DNA of 64,000 bases from Streptomyces sp. NBC_01460 (GCF_036227405.1 NZ_CP109473.1:4340001-4404000), one strand, 5' to 3'; shown: positions 1 through 10,866, counted from the first letter of the stretch. Translations and numbers: made by a program. The notes: generated by a model not told the origin, from the sequence alone.

Positions 1-1419
<1,419 letters not shown>

Positions 1420-1454
1420 GCCGGGAAGCCCCCGCCCCTGTGGGGTCATGGCAC

Positions 1455-1495
1455 ACGACGAGGGCGGTACGGGTTTCCCGTACCGCCCTCGTCGT
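1455..1495. terminator. Bidirectional terminator hairpin
   Basis: Perfect inverted repeat with 19-bp arms (ACGACGAGGGCGGTACGGG and its complement) and a 3-nt ttt loop. It lies between two convergent genes, so it can stop transcription from both sides. Confidence 0.85.
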
Positions 1496-1518
1496 ACGCG
1501 TCCACCGGCCTCCGGCCG

Positions 1519-4500
1519 TCAGTTCGTCCCTATCTTCGCCAGCAGATCCACGATCCGGGACTGCACCTCGTCGCTCGTCGAGCGCTCGGCGAGGAAGAGC
1601 ACCGTCTCACCGGCGGCGAGCCTGGGCAGATCCGACTCCTCCATGCCGGCCGAGGTGTAGACGACCAGCGGTGTGTGGTTGAGCGAGCCGTTCGCGCGGA
1701 GCCAGTCGATGATCCCGGCGCGCCGGCGGCGTACCTGCATCAGGTCCATCACCACCAGGTTCGGCCGCATCCGGGTCGCGAGGTCGACGGCCTCGCTGTC
1801 GCCGGACGCGCGCGCGACCTGCATGCCGCGCCGTTCCAGCGTCTCCGTCAGCGCCAGCGCGATCTCCTCGTGCTCCTCGATCACCAGGACCCTCGGCGGA
1901 TGCTGGTCGCTGTCGCGCGGGGCGAGCGCCTTGAGGAGCACGGCCGGGTCGGCGCCGTACGCCGCTTCCCTGGTCGCCTGTCCCAGACCGGCCGTCACCA
2001 GCACCGGGACCTCCGCCGCCACGGCCGCCTGACGGAGCGACTGCAGCGCCGTACGGGTGATCGGCCCGGTCAGCGGATCCACGAACAGCGCGGCGGGGAA
2101 CGCCGCGATCTGGGCGTCGACCTCCTCGCGGGAGTGCACGATCACCGGCCGGTAGCCGCGGTCGCTGAGAGCCTGCTGCGTGGAGACGTCCGGGGCGGGC
2201 CAGACCAGCAGCCGGCGCGGGTTGTCCAGCGGCTCCGGGGGCAGTTCGTCGTCGACGGGCCGCGGCTGCGGGCGGTTGGCCACCTCGACGGCGCCACCGG
2301 GGCCGTCCAGCGGCTCCGGGCCCTCGGCGCCCTCGTCGGGGGCCCCTATCGCGTACGCGCGCCCCTCGGAAGCGGGCGAGGACATCAGCCGGCCCGATCC
2401 GGAGCCCTGCACGGTGCCGCCGGGCTGCGGCGGAACAGGGGCCGGGGCGGGCTGCGGCGGCACGGGCGCCGTGGCGGGCGCGGCCGGGCGCTCGGCCTCA
2501 GGAGGGGCGGCGAGTTTGCGGCGCCGTCCGGCACCGCCGAGCGTCTGGTTCTGCTGGTGCGCGAGGTGCTGTGCGAACGGCACGCCCTGCCCCAGGGTCC
2601 GCACGCTGAAGGCACGGCCCTGGGTCGAGTCCGACGACTCCGGCATCGGCGCCTCCGCGGGCAGCGGCCGGCGCCGCGCGTCCGGGACGGGGGCCGGAGC
2701 GTCGTCGTCGGCAGGATGCTGTTCCGGGGCGGGCACGGGCGCGGGCTCCGGCGCGGGTGCGGGACCGGCCGGGGTGGCGTCGCCCGTGGTGTGGGCGGTG
2801 GTGCCGGGGCCCGTCCAGGACCCGTCGCCGGCCGAGGGCATGTCGCCCTCGGGCGCCGGAGCGGTGGGAACCTGCCCCGTGTCGCCGCTCCGTGCCCAGT
2901 CGGGCTGCGGCGGAACGGCGGGCAGCGGCTGTCCGGGAACCGGATGGCCGGGCCGGGCCTGCGGCTCCTGCGGGGCCTCCGCCGGCCGTGCCCTGCGGCG
3001 CCCGGACGGCACGGGATGAGGCTGCGGCGGGGTGTGGTCCGCCTCCGGCGCGGTGCGTACGGCGTCGTGGCGCTCGGGCAGCGGGCCGTCCGCGGCCGGG
3101 ACCGGCCGCGCGCCGGGCGGTGCCGACCTGGGTGCCGCCGGGGCCTGCTGCGGGGCGGGGGAGGCCGGTGCGACGAGGGACGGCGGTGCCATGACGGGTG
3201 AGCCCGGAGCGATCGGCGGGATCCGGTCCGCCGCGGCCGGGGGCAGCGCGAAGGCGGTCCGGGGGCCCGAGGGCTCGGCCGCTGCGGCGCGTTCCTGCGC
3301 TGCGGCGAGAGCCCGCCGCGCCCGGCGTCCTCCGGGCTGCTGTGCCTGCTCCTGCTGCGAGGACGCCTGGTGCGGAGGAACCTGCTGCGCGGGGGCCTCG
3401 GCCGATGCGAGGGCGGGCAGGGCGGGACGGCCACCGCTGCCCTGGCCCTGGCGCCCGGAAGCGTTCTGCGGCACCCCCTGGGGCGGCACCGTCTGGCCGC
3501 GCTGCGGGCGGCCGCCACCTCCCTGCGCGCCCTCCGCCGCCGTCACGACGGCGCCCTCCGAGGGTGCCGGGGCTGCCGCGGGGAGCGCCAGAGCCTGTCG
3601 GGGCTGGTCCGCCGCGGCCTCCGCGCCCGTCTCCGCGGGGCTGGGCCGGCCGCGCCTGCGGCCCGAACCCTCGCTCCGCTGAGGCGGGGTCATCTCCTGT
3701 ACCTGCTGCTGCTCCTGCGGGTCCGTGGACTCACGGCGTGCCCTGCGCCGCCCCGTCGGCTCCGCGGCCGCGGTGTCACCGGTCTCCGGACCGGCCGCCC
3801 CGCCGTCGACGGGACCGTCCAGGAAGGCGTCCGTCGACCCCCTGCGCGCCCGGCGACGGCCGCCCTGGGCGGGCTGGGGCGCGGACTCCGGTACGGCGGC
3901 TTCCTCGGGCACGGGGAGCGGCTCGGGCGCGACGGCCCCGGAGCCCGTTCCGAGTGGCACCTCCAGGACGTACGCGCTGCCGCTCATCCCCGGCATCTCG
4001 TGCGTCTGGAGCACGCCGCCGTGGGCCCGCACGATCCCGCGCACGATCGGCACGTGCACCGGGTCGCCACCGGCGAACGGGCCGCGCACCTCGATCCGTA
4101 CGACGTCGCCGCGCTGCGCCGCGGCCACGACGACCGTGGAGTCCACGTAGCCGCCGCCCGGCACCGGGCGCGTCTTGCCGGTCGAGTCGACACCGGCCAC
4201 GTCCGCGACGAGATGGGCGAGCGCCGTGATCAGCCGGCCCGCGTCGACCTCGGCCTCGATCGGTGGTGCGTGGACCGCGAACTGCGCCCGCCCCGGACCG
4301 ATCAGCTCGACCGCTCCGTCGATGCCCGCGGTCACGACCGCGTCGAGCAGCACCGGTTGCTTGACGAGATCCTCGGCGCCGGTGTCCAGGCGCTGGTAGC
4401 TCAGTACGTTGTCGACGAGGGTCGTCATGCGCGCGTAGCCAGCGGCGAGGTGGTGCAGGATCTGGTTGGCCTCGGGCCAGAGCTGGCCGGCCGGGTCGGC

Positions 4501-5622
4501 GGCGAGGGCCGAGAGCTCGCCCCGCAGCTCCTCCAGCGGCCCGCGCAGGGACTCGCCCAGTACGGCGGTCAGCTGGGTGTGCCGGGCGTCGAGACCCGCG
4601 AGGCGCTCCGCCTGCTCCTCCAGCTCGGAGGCGTACCGCTCGGTCCGGTCCGCCGACTCGGCCGCGTGCTGTTCGGTGAGCGCGGCGACTTCGGCCTCAC
4701 GGCTCTCGGCGAGCGCCGCGACCTCGGCACGGTGGCTCTCGGTGAGCTCGGCGATCTCTGCCGCGTGCCGTTCGGTCAGCCCGGAGATCTCCTCGGCGTG
4801 CTGCTGCGTCAGCTCCTCGTGGGGCCTGCGGTCGGTGAAGGTCATGACGGCGCCGACCAGCTGGTCGCCGTCCCGCACCGGCGCGGTGGTCAGATCGACC
4901 GGCACCTGCGCACCGCTCTTGGACCAGAGGACCTGCCCGCGCACCCGGTGCTTGCGCCCGGACCTCAGGGTGTCGGCGAGCGGCGACTCCTCGTACGGGA
5001 AGTCCCCGCCCTCCGCCCGCGAGTGCAGGATCAGCGGGTGGAGCTCCTGGCCGCCGAGGTCGCTGGCGCGGAAGCCGAGGATCTGGGCGGCCGCGGGATT
5101 GACCAGGACGACGCGGCCGTCCGTGTCGGTGCCGACGACCCCCTCGGAGGCGGCGCGCAGGATCATCTCCGTCTGGCGCTGCGAACGGGCCAGCTCGGCC
5201 TCGGTGTCGACGGTGCCCGAGAGGTCCCGCACGACGAGCATGAGCAGCTCGTCGCCGGTGTAGCTGGAGTGGATGTCGTTGTACCCGGCCTGGCCGCTGT
5301 CCAGCGAGGCACTGGTGACCTCGACGGGGTAGTCGGTGCCGTCGGTCCGGCGCGCGATCATCCGCGTCGGCTTGGTCCTGCCCTGCTCGTCCGCAGATTC
5401 CGGCCTGCGCATCGACCCCGGGATCAGCCTGGAGTCGAACTCCGGAAGCAGATCGAGCAGCCCGCGGCCGACGAGCGCCGTGCCCGGGGTCTCGAACATC
5501 TCGAGGGCGATGGTGTTGGCGTTGACGACCGTGCCGTTGCAGTTGACGAGCAGGAGCCCGTCCGGGAGGGCGTCGAGTATGGCTGCGAGGCGAGCAGCGC
5601 CTCGGGATGGCCTGCTGCTCAC
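1519..5622 (-). CDS. Large PAS/kinase-like/receiver protein lacking the kinase histidine
   Basis: Predicted cytoplasmic signalling protein of 1367 residues. Order of parts: PAS domain (about 10-130), second PAS domain (about 140-265), a coiled coil of repeated Glu/Ala/His heptads (about 270-345), a histidine-kinase-like dimerisation/ATPase region (about 350-560), a long Pro/Ala-rich disordered stretch studded with basic GRRRARR motifs (about 560-1130), and C-terminal receiver-like modules. At the place where kinases have SHELRTPL the protein reads ESLRGPL, so the phospho-acceptor histidine is absent. The last receiver keeps VVMDLM but has EE in place of the usual acidic DD pair. Start: I prefer GTG at 5622, preceded by a strong GGAGGAAG; an ATG at 5670 would add 16 residues. 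It is probably a scaffold or phosphate-independent sensor rather than an active kinase; ligand unknown. Confidence 0.85.
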   Translation of the reverse strand: MSSRPSRGAARLAAILDALPDGLLLVNCNGTVVNANTIALEMFETPGTALVGRGLLDLLPEFDSRLIPGSMRRPESADEQGRTKPTRMIARRTDGTDYPVEVTSASLDSGQAGYNDIHSSYTGDELLMLVVRDLSGTVDTEAELARSQRQTEMILRAASEGVVGTDTDGRVVLVNPAAAQILGFRASDLGGQELHPLILHSRAEGGDFPYEESPLADTLRSGRKHRVRGQVLWSKSGAQVPVDLTTAPVRDGDQLVGAVMTFTDRRPHEELTQQHAEEISGLTERHAAEIAELTESHRAEVAALAESREAEVAALTEQHAAESADRTERYASELEEQAERLAGLDARHTQLTAVLGESLRGPLEELRGELSALAADPAGQLWPEANQILHHLAAGYARMTTLVDNVLSYQRLDTGAEDLVKQPVLLDAVVTAGIDGAVELIGPGRAQFAVHAPPIEAEVDAGRLITALAHLVADVAGVDSTGKTRPVPGGGYVDSTVVVAAAQRGDVVRIEVRGPFAGGDPVHVPIVRGIVRAHGGVLQTHEMPGMSGSAYVLEVPLGTGSGAVAPEPLPVPEEAAVPESAPQPAQGGRRRARRGSTDAFLDGPVDGGAAGPETGDTAAAEPTGRRRARRESTDPQEQQQVQEMTPPQRSEGSGRRRGRPSPAETGAEAAADQPRQALALPAAAPAPSEGAVVTAAEGAQGGGGRPQRGQTVPPQGVPQNASGRQGQGSGGRPALPALASAEAPAQQVPPHQASSQQEQAQQPGGRRARRALAAAQERAAAAEPSGPRTAFALPPAAADRIPPIAPGSPVMAPPSLVAPASPAPQQAPAAPRSAPPGARPVPAADGPLPERHDAVRTAPEADHTPPQPHPVPSGRRRARPAEAPQEPQARPGHPVPGQPLPAVPPQPDWARSGDTGQVPTAPAPEGDMPSAGDGSWTGPGTTAHTTGDATPAGPAPAPEPAPVPAPEQHPADDDAPAPVPDARRRPLPAEAPMPESSDSTQGRAFSVRTLGQGVPFAQHLAHQQNQTLGGAGRRRKLAAPPEAERPAAPATAPVPPQPAPAPVPPQPGGTVQGSGSGRLMSSPASEGRAYAIGAPDEGAEGPEPLDGPGGAVEVANRPQPRPVDDELPPEPLDNPRRLLVWPAPDVSTQQALSDRGYRPVIVHSREEVDAQIAAFPAALFVDPLTGPITRTALQSLRQAAVAAEVPVLVTAGLGQATREAAYGADPAVLLKALAPRDSDQHPPRVLVIEEHEEIALALTETLERRGMQVARASGDSEAVDLATRMRPNLVVMDLMQVRRRRAGIIDWLRANGSLNHTPLVVYTSAGMEESDLPRLAAGETVLFLAERSTSDEVQSRIVDLLAKIGTN

Positions 5623-5966
5623 GAGACGCTTCCTCCCTGAATACCGCACCTTGCCGACAGCGGGCCCCATCCTGCCCCTCGGGCCTCAGGCTGTCACTGG
5701 AGGAGTCTAAAGGCAGGGAGCGCATGGCGGGCGGCGGATGAGGGGGAGCTCTCACCAAGGTTCTGTGCACACGGTGTACGCCGGTGGCCTATGACGTCAC
5801 CGCGAGCGCCCCCTCTGACGTGCGTCGACGGATTGCGGTGTGCGCCGGCAGCCGACCCGAAGTGCCCCTGGAAAACGGCCTGGAAGCCTTTCGGGCGGCT
5901 GCTGTGCGCCCCGGTGCACGCCCTCCCGCCGGCCGGAGTCTCCCGGCGCACGCCCCGCCGAACCGG
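5623..5966. other. Intergenic region upstream of the large PAS protein
   Basis: About 340 bp between the start of the PAS protein and the end of the SSI-type gene, both on the minus strand. It should hold the promoter of the PAS gene and the 3' end of the inhibitor gene. I see no convincing ORF, RNA or operator in it. Confidence 0.5.
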
Positions 5967-6437
5967 CTACCTGGCGGACGGGAGAACCGGCACGAGGTTG
6001 TTCCAGCGCGAGATCTCGCAGCCGTTGGCCCGGCTGAACCGCGCGTCGACGTTCTCCCCCTGCCAGGTGCCCTGGACCCGCGCGGCGGCCGGGCCGCCGG
6101 CCTGCTGGGTGCACATGGCGTTGCGGTCGGTCGCCACGAAGGGGTTGTCCCCCGACCCCGCGGCCTCGTCCAGCAGATCGCAGGCCCGCTGGGCGGCGGG
6201 GTGGCTGCCGCCCGCCGGACCGCACTCCAGCTCGAAGACCCCGTCGGCCGACGGATTGCCGGACTCCGAGACCGTCACGGTGAGGCGGGTCCGCGTGTCC
6301 TGCTCCAGCGGCCAGTCCCCCTGGAGCACGGGGAGCGGGGGCAGCGGTACAAGAGGGGACACGGCGGTGGCGGCGGGCGCCGCGGCGGACAGCGCGGCGA
6401 GGGACGCGACAGCGGCGAGAGTGAGACGGCGCAGCAT
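5967..6437 (-). CDS. Secreted SSI-family protease inhibitor
   Basis: Streptomyces subtilisin inhibitor (SSI) family protein, 156 residues with the signal peptide. These small secreted dimers block extracellular serine proteases. A basic start MLRRLTLAAVASL followed by an Ala-rich hydrophobic stretch gives a clear Sec signal peptide. The mature part has the family pattern FELECGPAGGSHPAAQRAC, a second Cys pair (AMC and NGC) and QGTWQGENV. Four cysteines match the two conserved disulfides. By alignment from memory with SSI (Cys-Pro-Met-Val), the reactive loop here reads CTQQ, giving Gln at P1, which is unusual. The start at 6437 is set by AGGAG six bases upstream; a longer in-frame start at 6524 would bury the signal peptide. 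Confidence 0.88.
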   Translation of the reverse strand: MLRRLTLAAVASLAALSAAAPAATAVSPLVPLPPLPVLQGDWPLEQDTRTRLTVTVSESGNPSADGVFELECGPAGGSHPAAQRACDLLDEAAGSGDNPFVATDRNAMCTQQAGGPAAARVQGTWQGENVDARFSRANGCEISRWNNLVPVLPSAR

Positions 6438-6784
6438 GCGGGGCTCCTGATGTTCTGGCGCGCCCAGGAGCGCGCCGGTCTGCCGCGCACGCGCCGCCGG
6501 GTGGGGGCGCGCACGGGCACACACGGGGGTGACGGACGGAGGGCGGAGCCCTCGTCCTCTCTAACGCTCCTTACGCCCGCACGTTGCGCAACTCATGGGG
6601 GGCCGACCGGAACAACCGTCCGGACGGCCCCCTGGCCCCACGTCCTCGACCGGCCGGCCCCGACACCTCCCTAAGTGCTTTGCCTCGCCGCCCACCTGCC
6701 TAGTACCGTGGGCGGCGATTGGTGACAGCGCGCTCGAATGTGTCATCATCTGCACGCACCACTCGCGTTCGCGCGGGGTGTGCT
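6438..6784. other. Promoter region of the inhibitor gene
   Basis: About 350 bp between the inhibitor start and tRNA-Ser. It must hold the minus-strand promoter of the SSI gene and the plus-strand promoter of tRNA-Ser. I see no further gene. Confidence 0.4.
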
Positions 6785-6875
6785 GGAGGCGTCGCCTAGT
6801 CCGGTCTATGGCGCCGCACTGCTAATGCGGTTTGGGTTTTAAAACCCATCGAGGGTTCAAATCCCTCCGCCTCCG
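6785..6875 (+). tRNA. tRNA-Ser (anticodon GCT)
   Basis: Class II tRNA with acceptor GGAGGCG pairing with CGCCTCC, an anticodon loop CTGCTAA giving anticodon GCT, a long variable arm (GGGTTTTAAAACCC region) and the T arm GAGGGTTCAAATCCCTC. Discriminator base G, followed by CA. Confidence 0.95.
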
Positions 6876-6881
6876 CAGGAA

Positions 6882-6916
6882 CCCGAAGCCCCGTGCCCCA
6901 GGCACGGGGCTTCGGG
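6882..6916. terminator. Terminator after tRNA-Ser
   Basis: Inverted repeat with 16-bp arms (CCCGAAGCCCCGTGCC and complement) and a 3-nt loop, seven bases past the tRNA. Confidence 0.85.
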
Positions 6917-7082
6917 CGTACCCGGCTCGGGAAACCCCCGCCTGAACGGTGTTTTGCCAGGTCAGGCGGGGTGCGGCTAATGGATTTCGCGTCACGGCGC
7001 AGGTCATGTAATGTTGTTCTCGCAACGCCGACCGGGGAGAAAAACCCCGGGGGGGCGGGACCGAGGCCCCGGCCGAGGACAC

Positions 7083-7155
7083 GCACTCGTAGCTTAACGG
7101 ATAGAGCATCTGACTACGGATCAGAAGGTTGCAGGTTCGAATCCTGCCGAGTGCA
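7083..7155 (+). tRNA. tRNA-Arg (anticodon ACG), AICE integration site
   Basis: Acceptor GCACTCG pairs with CGAGTGC, anticodon loop CTACGGA gives ACG, T arm GCAGGTTCGAATCCTGC, discriminator A followed by CA. From base 7114 onward the sequence is shared with the copy at 25406, so the 3' part of this tRNA is supplied by the integrated element and the gene stays functional. Confidence 0.96.
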
Positions 7156-7203
7156 CAGCAGGCCAGAGGCCCCCAGGAGAAATCCTGGGGGCCTCTCGCG
7201 TTG
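7114..7203 (+). repeat. attL (90-bp direct repeat)
   Basis: The 90 bases match 25406-25495 with one difference (A at 7181 versus G at 25473); the first 67 bases are identical. The repeat covers the tRNA-Arg from the anticodon loop to the 3' end plus the downstream terminator hairpin. Confidence 0.95.
7165..7196. terminator. Terminator after tRNA-Arg (within attL)
   Basis: Inverted repeat with 14-bp arms (AGAGGCCCCCAGGA and complement) and a gaaa loop. It follows the tRNA directly. The copy at the right end has the loop gaga. Confidence 0.85.
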
Positions 7204-7206
7204 CCC

Positions 7207-7230
7207 GTACAGCAGCGAAGTACAGCAACC
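7207..7230 (+). other. Candidate integrase arm-binding site, left
   Basis: This 24-base segment begins GTACAGCAGCGAAGTAC and matches 25300-25323 in 22 of 24 positions and in the same orientation. Both copies are just inside the element, beside the att core, as expected for arm-type sites of tyrosine integrases. Confidence 0.55.
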
Positions 7231-7233
7231 GTG

Positions 7234-8460
7234 TCAGCCGGTACCGCCCATCGCGTCGGACAGCTTGCCGATCGCGGCGCGTACCTCTTCCTCGCTGGCC
7301 TCGGCGTAGACCTCCATCGTCATGGCGATCTGTGAGTGCCGAAGGATTCGCTGAGCGATCTTCGGGTGCACTTTGAGCGCGACCAGGAGCGAACTGCATG
7401 TGTGCCGCGTGTTCCGCAGCGGGATGACCCGGAGGCCGGCGCGGCGGGCCCGAAGTGCGAACATCCGGGTGAGGTTCCCCGGCTCGATCGGAGTGCCGTA
7501 CTTGGTGGTGAACACCAGGCCGTGCGCGTCCTGCCAGAGTTCGCCCGCGGCCGTCCGGTCGCCGACCTGCTGAGCCCGGTGCATCCGTAGGGCTTTCAGG
7601 CAGAGGGACGGCAGGGGCAGGAAGTCGTCAGAGTCTTCGGTCTTGGTCTCGCGGTGGAGGATCTGCCTGCCAGCCCGCTGGATCTGGTGGTCCACGTACA
7701 GTTCGCCGGCCTCGAAGTCGATGGACTTCCACGTAAGCCCCAGAACCTCCCCGCGTCTCAGGCCGAGCGTCAGCACAAGAACCCAGGCTGCGAAGAGGTG
7801 GTCATCGCGAGCGGCAGCGTCCGCGAGGAACTGGCCGGCCTCAGCAACAGACCACGGCTTGATCCGGCGTCGACGAGGCTTCGGCACCTTCACGAGCGAG
7901 GCGACGTTCTTACCGATCTCCTCCTCTGTGACCGCATGCGTCAGGGCAGCCCGCAGAGCGTCGCGGGATGCCTGGATCACCCGGCGGGACGGGTACGACT
8001 CGCAGCAGTCTCCGACCGCGCAGCACTTCCGTCGAGCAGCCGCCCTCTTCTCGTCCTTCCCCTGGGCGCAGCACTGACAGACGGTGCCCAGCTTGGTCAG
8101 CCACTCGCGCACATCCCGGACGGTGAGCTTGTCGAGCCGCTTGGAGCCGAGGTGAGGGGTGATGTAGAGCCTGACGTACCCCTCGTACGAGACGTAGGAC
8201 AGCGGGGCGAGGTTGGGCTTCACGATCGAGTCGAGCCAGTACGCCAGGAAGGCGTCGAGGGTGCGGTGCCGGGTGGCCACTGGCCCCTTCTTCGCTTCCG
8301 CGTGGAGGGCCAGCCACTTGTCGTGGACCTCTTCGCGGGTCTTGCCGTACGCGTACTTCCTTGCGCGCTTCCCGTCCGGCTTGGTCACCCAGACGTAGGC
8401 CGCGAAGCCGTTCTTGTACGGGTAGATGGAGCCCTCTCCGTTGCCGCGCTTGCCGGTCAT
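7234..8460 (-). CDS. int: Tyrosine integrase of the AICE
   Basis: Site-specific recombinase, 408 residues, for integration into and (with Xis) excision from tRNA-Arg. The N-terminal arm-binding region (about 1-65) is followed by a SAM-like core-binding domain and the catalytic domain (about 200-400): Arg235 in LGLRRGEVLG, box II at 349-353, His375 in RHSQ and the nucleophile Tyr385 in MTMEVY. Box II reads RNTRHT, so the usual first His is Arg, a variant I have seen in actinomycete integrases. A Cys-rich insertion (C128, C130, C131, C146, C147, C152, C153) in the core-binding domain may bind zinc. The start ATG at 8460 overlaps the excisionase stop by 4 bp, showing translational coupling; an upstream-extended frame to 8730 is an artefact. 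Confidence 0.96.
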   Translation of the reverse strand: MTGKRGNGEGSIYPYKNGFAAYVWVTKPDGKRARKYAYGKTREEVHDKWLALHAEAKKGPVATRHRTLDAFLAYWLDSIVKPNLAPLSYVSYEGYVRLYITPHLGSKRLDKLTVRDVREWLTKLGTVCQCCAQGKDEKRAAARRKCCAVGDCCESYPSRRVIQASRDALRAALTHAVTEEEIGKNVASLVKVPKPRRRRIKPWSVAEAGQFLADAAARDDHLFAAWVLVLTLGLRRGEVLGLTWKSIDFEAGELYVDHQIQRAGRQILHRETKTEDSDDFLPLPSLCLKALRMHRAQQVGDRTAAGELWQDAHGLVFTTKYGTPIEPGNLTRMFALRARRAGLRVIPLRNTRHTCSSLLVALKVHPKIAQRILRHSQIAMTMEVYAEASEEEVRAAIGKLSDAMGGTG

Positions 8461-8663
8461 GCTGCCCACCCTTCGGCGTCGGCGGAGACGCGCTGGATGT
8501 ACTCGTCCACCCAGGCCGGGAGGATGCGGCGGTTGCGACCGACTTTCACGGAACGGATCTCCCCGGTGAGCACGAGCATTTTCGTCTTGGAGAGCCCGAA
8601 GCCGAGCATCTCGGCGACCTCGGTGGTGGAGTGCCACTTGCGCTCGATCACGGTGGTGGTCAT
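8457..8663 (-). CDS. xis: Excisionase / MerR-like helix-turn-helix protein
   Basis: A 68-residue DNA-binding protein with a winged-helix excisionase fold: STTEVAEMLGFGLSKTKMLV is the helix-turn-helix and SVKVGRNRRILPAWVDEYI the wing and C-terminal helix. It should bend the att arms and steer the integrase to excision. It lies between the initiator and integrase genes, overlapping each by 4 bp (ATGA), the arrangement seen in pSAM2 (repSA-xis-int). Confidence 0.93.
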   Translation of the reverse strand: MTTTVIERKWHSTTEVAEMLGFGLSKTKMLVLTGEIRSVKVGRNRRILPAWVDEYIQRVSADAEGWAA

Positions 8664-10072
8664 GCAGCTGTCCCTTCCAGAGCGTCATACCGGGCTTCGC
8701 GGGCGGTCTCGCGGTTGGTTTGGAGATCACGGGCGATGGTGGCGGCGAGAGCTCCTTCGCCGGGGGTGTGCCCGTGGCCTACGTACTGCCAGTCGGTCAG
8801 GACGAGGACGGTGTCCGGTTCGCGGTCGGCGAGGCCGAGAGCAGGCGCTTCCTGGGCGGCGCGGTAGTCGGCGCGTTCCTGACGGAGGGCGCCGAGGGTG
8901 GTGGAGTAGGTGCGGGACTTGGACGAGAAGTGGCCGCGGAAGCCGAGCATGTGGGCCCAGGCCCAGAGACGTCGGTCCGGATAGAGGCTGTCGAGCTCAC
9001 GGCATGCGGTGATGAGCCGACGGGTGTGATCGGGAACGCGGTGGCGGTCGAGTTCGGCGAGCTCACCGATACGGCGGTCCAGGGTGCCGGTGTTCTCGGC
9101 GGCTTTGGTGGCGTACTTGGCCACGTACGAGGCGACGGCCTGTTCGGTGACATCTGAACCGTCGCCGAAGGCCTTGACCGGGCGGACGTCGAGCTGTCGT
9201 CCCCATTGGAAGGTCCGGGCCGACTGTTCACCGGCAGCCGGGACGGAGACCGACGTGTACGAGTGCGCGGCTGCGGCTCGTATCGCGTCGGTGAGGAGAT
9301 CGACCGTGGCCCAAGAGGGCGGCGGAGTGCAAGGTCCCTCCGGGCCGTCGAGACGTACGACGGCGTGGAAGTGGAGGGCTCCGCGCTTCTGGAATTCGGC
9401 GACCTTGCCGAAGGAGACGCGGAGATGGTCACCCAGCTCACGGCGTGGGATGCCCGCGTGGATGGCGAGTTCGCGGCGGAGTCGGGTGGTGAAGCGCTGC
9501 CAGAGCTCCCCGGCGTGGTTGTTGAAGAGCACGGCGCCCGCGTAGTCGTAGGTCTCCGGGTCAAGGGCGGAGCCCAGGTCCGCGGAGTCCGAGGCGTGTG
9601 CCGTGCCGCACCGGCAGGTGCCCCGGTCGGGGCGGTTGTGGACAGGGCCGAACGAGGGTGCGGTGAGGGTGGCGAATACGCGCGGGTGGTCGCGGACGGC
9701 GGCGGTGATGTCGCGGCGGTCGTCTCCGGCGAGGCCGGCGCGGATCAGGTGGTAGGTGTCGCCCGCGTAGGTCCAGGCGCAGGAGGGGCAGCGGGAGGCG
9801 CGGCGGTTGCCGCAGGCGATGCGGAGACGCCCGCCCGGCTCGTACGCGGTCGAGTAGCGGTGCAGGGTCTCGCCGGTGGTCTTGTCCTTGTGGGTTACCC
9901 AGCCGCTCAGGTGGACGGGGTCGGCACAGCCGCCGGTGCGGCGGATCTGGTCCTCCCAGCGGGTGTAGTCGGAGGCCGAGGCCACCCGGAGGACGTCCCC
10001 GAGGACGGTCGGGTCGAGCTGTGGGGCGGGCGTGGACCGCTTCTGTTTCGAGGGTGAGGGCCGGTGGGCCAT
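8660..10072 (-). CDS. RepSA-type rolling-circle replication initiator
   Basis: Replication initiator of 470 residues for the excised circular form. Seen: an N-terminal Cys cluster (CGNRRASRCPSC, then CRCG at about 153), motif FATLTAPSFGP at 133-143, the metal-binding HUH motif HFH at 234-236 (GALHFHAVV), and the tyrosine motif VASYVAKYATKA at about 313-323, where Tyr317 or Tyr320 is the likely nicking nucleophile. This order matches RepSA of pSAM2 and related actinomycete initiators. Its stop overlaps the excisionase start. The origin (dso) is usually within or near this gene; I could not place it. Confidence 0.93.
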   Translation of the reverse strand: MAHRPSPSKQKRSTPAPQLDPTVLGDVLRVASASDYTRWEDQIRRTGGCADPVHLSGWVTHKDKTTGETLHRYSTAYEPGGRLRIACGNRRASRCPSCAWTYAGDTYHLIRAGLAGDDRRDITAAVRDHPRVFATLTAPSFGPVHNRPDRGTCRCGTAHASDSADLGSALDPETYDYAGAVLFNNHAGELWQRFTTRLRRELAIHAGIPRRELGDHLRVSFGKVAEFQKRGALHFHAVVRLDGPEGPCTPPPSWATVDLLTDAIRAAAAHSYTSVSVPAAGEQSARTFQWGRQLDVRPVKAFGDGSDVTEQAVASYVAKYATKAAENTGTLDRRIGELAELDRHRVPDHTRRLITACRELDSLYPDRRLWAWAHMLGFRGHFSSKSRTYSTTLGALRQERADYRAAQEAPALGLADREPDTVLVLTDWQYVGHGHTPGEGALAATIARDLQTNRETAREARYDALEGTAA

Positions 10073-10162
10073 GCTGGGGGTTCCTTCCGGTTGCGAGATC
10101 GATCGGTGGGCACGGCTCCCGGGCGGCGGATGCTTGGCGGTATCGAGGCCGCCCGGGGCCGG

Positions 10163-10474
10163 TCAGCGGCGTTTGGCGTCGGACGCGATCAGGGAGCGCA
10201 GGACGACCGCGCAGACGGCGACCGATGCGCTGGTGACGGCGACCGCCAGGAGCAGCGAGACCAGGACGGTGCCGACGACCAGGACGACGGCAGTGCCGGC
10301 ACCGACGAGCGCGACCGCGGTGCCGGGGGTGAGTTGTACGACCGGACGGGTCGGCGGAGGGGCGGCGGGTGCCGGGGCAGGCGTGCCCGGCGTGATGGTG
10401 GTCGGCTGGATGACGGCGGGTGGGGTGACCAGGCCCGAGGGCTGCGGCATGGTCGGGATCTTGGGCTGGAACAT
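10163..10474 (-). CDS. Small Spd-like membrane protein
   Basis: 103 residues: a Pro/Thr-rich N-terminal half, then two closely spaced hydrophobic segments from about residue 50 (VALVGAGTAVVLVVGTVLVS and LLLAVAVTSASVAVCAVVL) and a basic tail. Position between the initiator and transfer genes and the Pro-rich plus two-helix design fit the small spread (Spd) proteins that help transferred DNA move between hyphal compartments. Assigned by position and architecture, not by a strong motif. Confidence 0.75.
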   Translation of the reverse strand: MFQPKIPTMPQPSGLVTPPAVIQPTTITPGTPAPAPAAPPPTRPVVQLTPGTAVALVGAGTAVVLVVGTVLVSLLLAVAVTSASVAVCAVVLRSLIASDAKRR

Positions 10475-10501
10475 GGGTGGTTCTCCTCTCCCGGGCGCGG
10501 G

Positions 10502-10657
10502 CTACTTGACGGCGGTGTCGATGACCGAGGCGAAGAGGCTGTCGGCGAGGAGGTAGCCGCCGAGGAGGAGCACGCAGATCAGCCACGCCGGCGGGCGGAA
10601 GAGCTTGATGCCGAGGTAGCCGACGACCAGCAGGGCGATCCAAAGGGGGACGTCCAT
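10502..10657 (-). CDS. 51-residue membrane peptide (Spd-like)
   Basis: A small gene (ATG at 10657, TAG at 10502) encoding MDVPLWIALLVVGYLGIKLF, then a second hydrophobic helix WLICVLLLGGYLLADSLF. Two transmembrane helices and placement in the operon 12 bp after the preceding gene argue that it is real and belongs to the spread functions. The start is preceded by AGGAGACAGCGTCC. Confidence 0.75.
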   Translation of the reverse strand: MDVPLWIALLVVGYLGIKLFRPPAWLICVLLLGGYLLADSLFASVIDTAVK

Positions 10658-10669
10658 GGACGCTGTCTC

Positions 10670-10861
10670 CTAACGGACGGTGCAGCGGTGGGTACGGGCG
10701 GCGAGTTGGGCGGCGGTCCGGCTGGAGTAGTCGGCGGACCAGCCGCAGCGGTCGGCAGTGCAGACGGCGGCGTGGACGGTGCGGCCGGTGCGGTCGCGGT
10801 GGGTGCCGATCTGTACGGGGCCGATACGCATCACGGAGTGGAAGCTGTCGCGGGCGGGCAT
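10670..10861 (-). CDS. Mobile element transfer protein, small zinc-finger-like
   Basis: 63 residues containing MRIGPVQIGTHRDRTGR, then CTADRCGW and RTHRC, i.e. two Cys pairs with a His that could form a small zinc site. This pattern is common in AICEs, where it is annotated as a mobile element transfer (Spd) protein; the biochemical role is unknown. It sits 5 bp after the next upstream gene's stop in the transfer operon. Confidence 0.8.
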   Translation of the reverse strand: MPARDSFHSVMRIGPVQIGTHRDRTGRTVHAAVCTADRCGWSADYSSRTAAQLAARTHRCTVR

Positions 10862-10866
10862 GCCGG

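Noticed and set aside
3370..5640. Long open frame on the plus strand opposite the giant PAS protein
   Set aside because: It is an antisense shadow of a high G+C gene with strong frame bias; the product is low complexity and there is no ribosome-binding site, while the minus-strand product has clear PAS and receiver domains.
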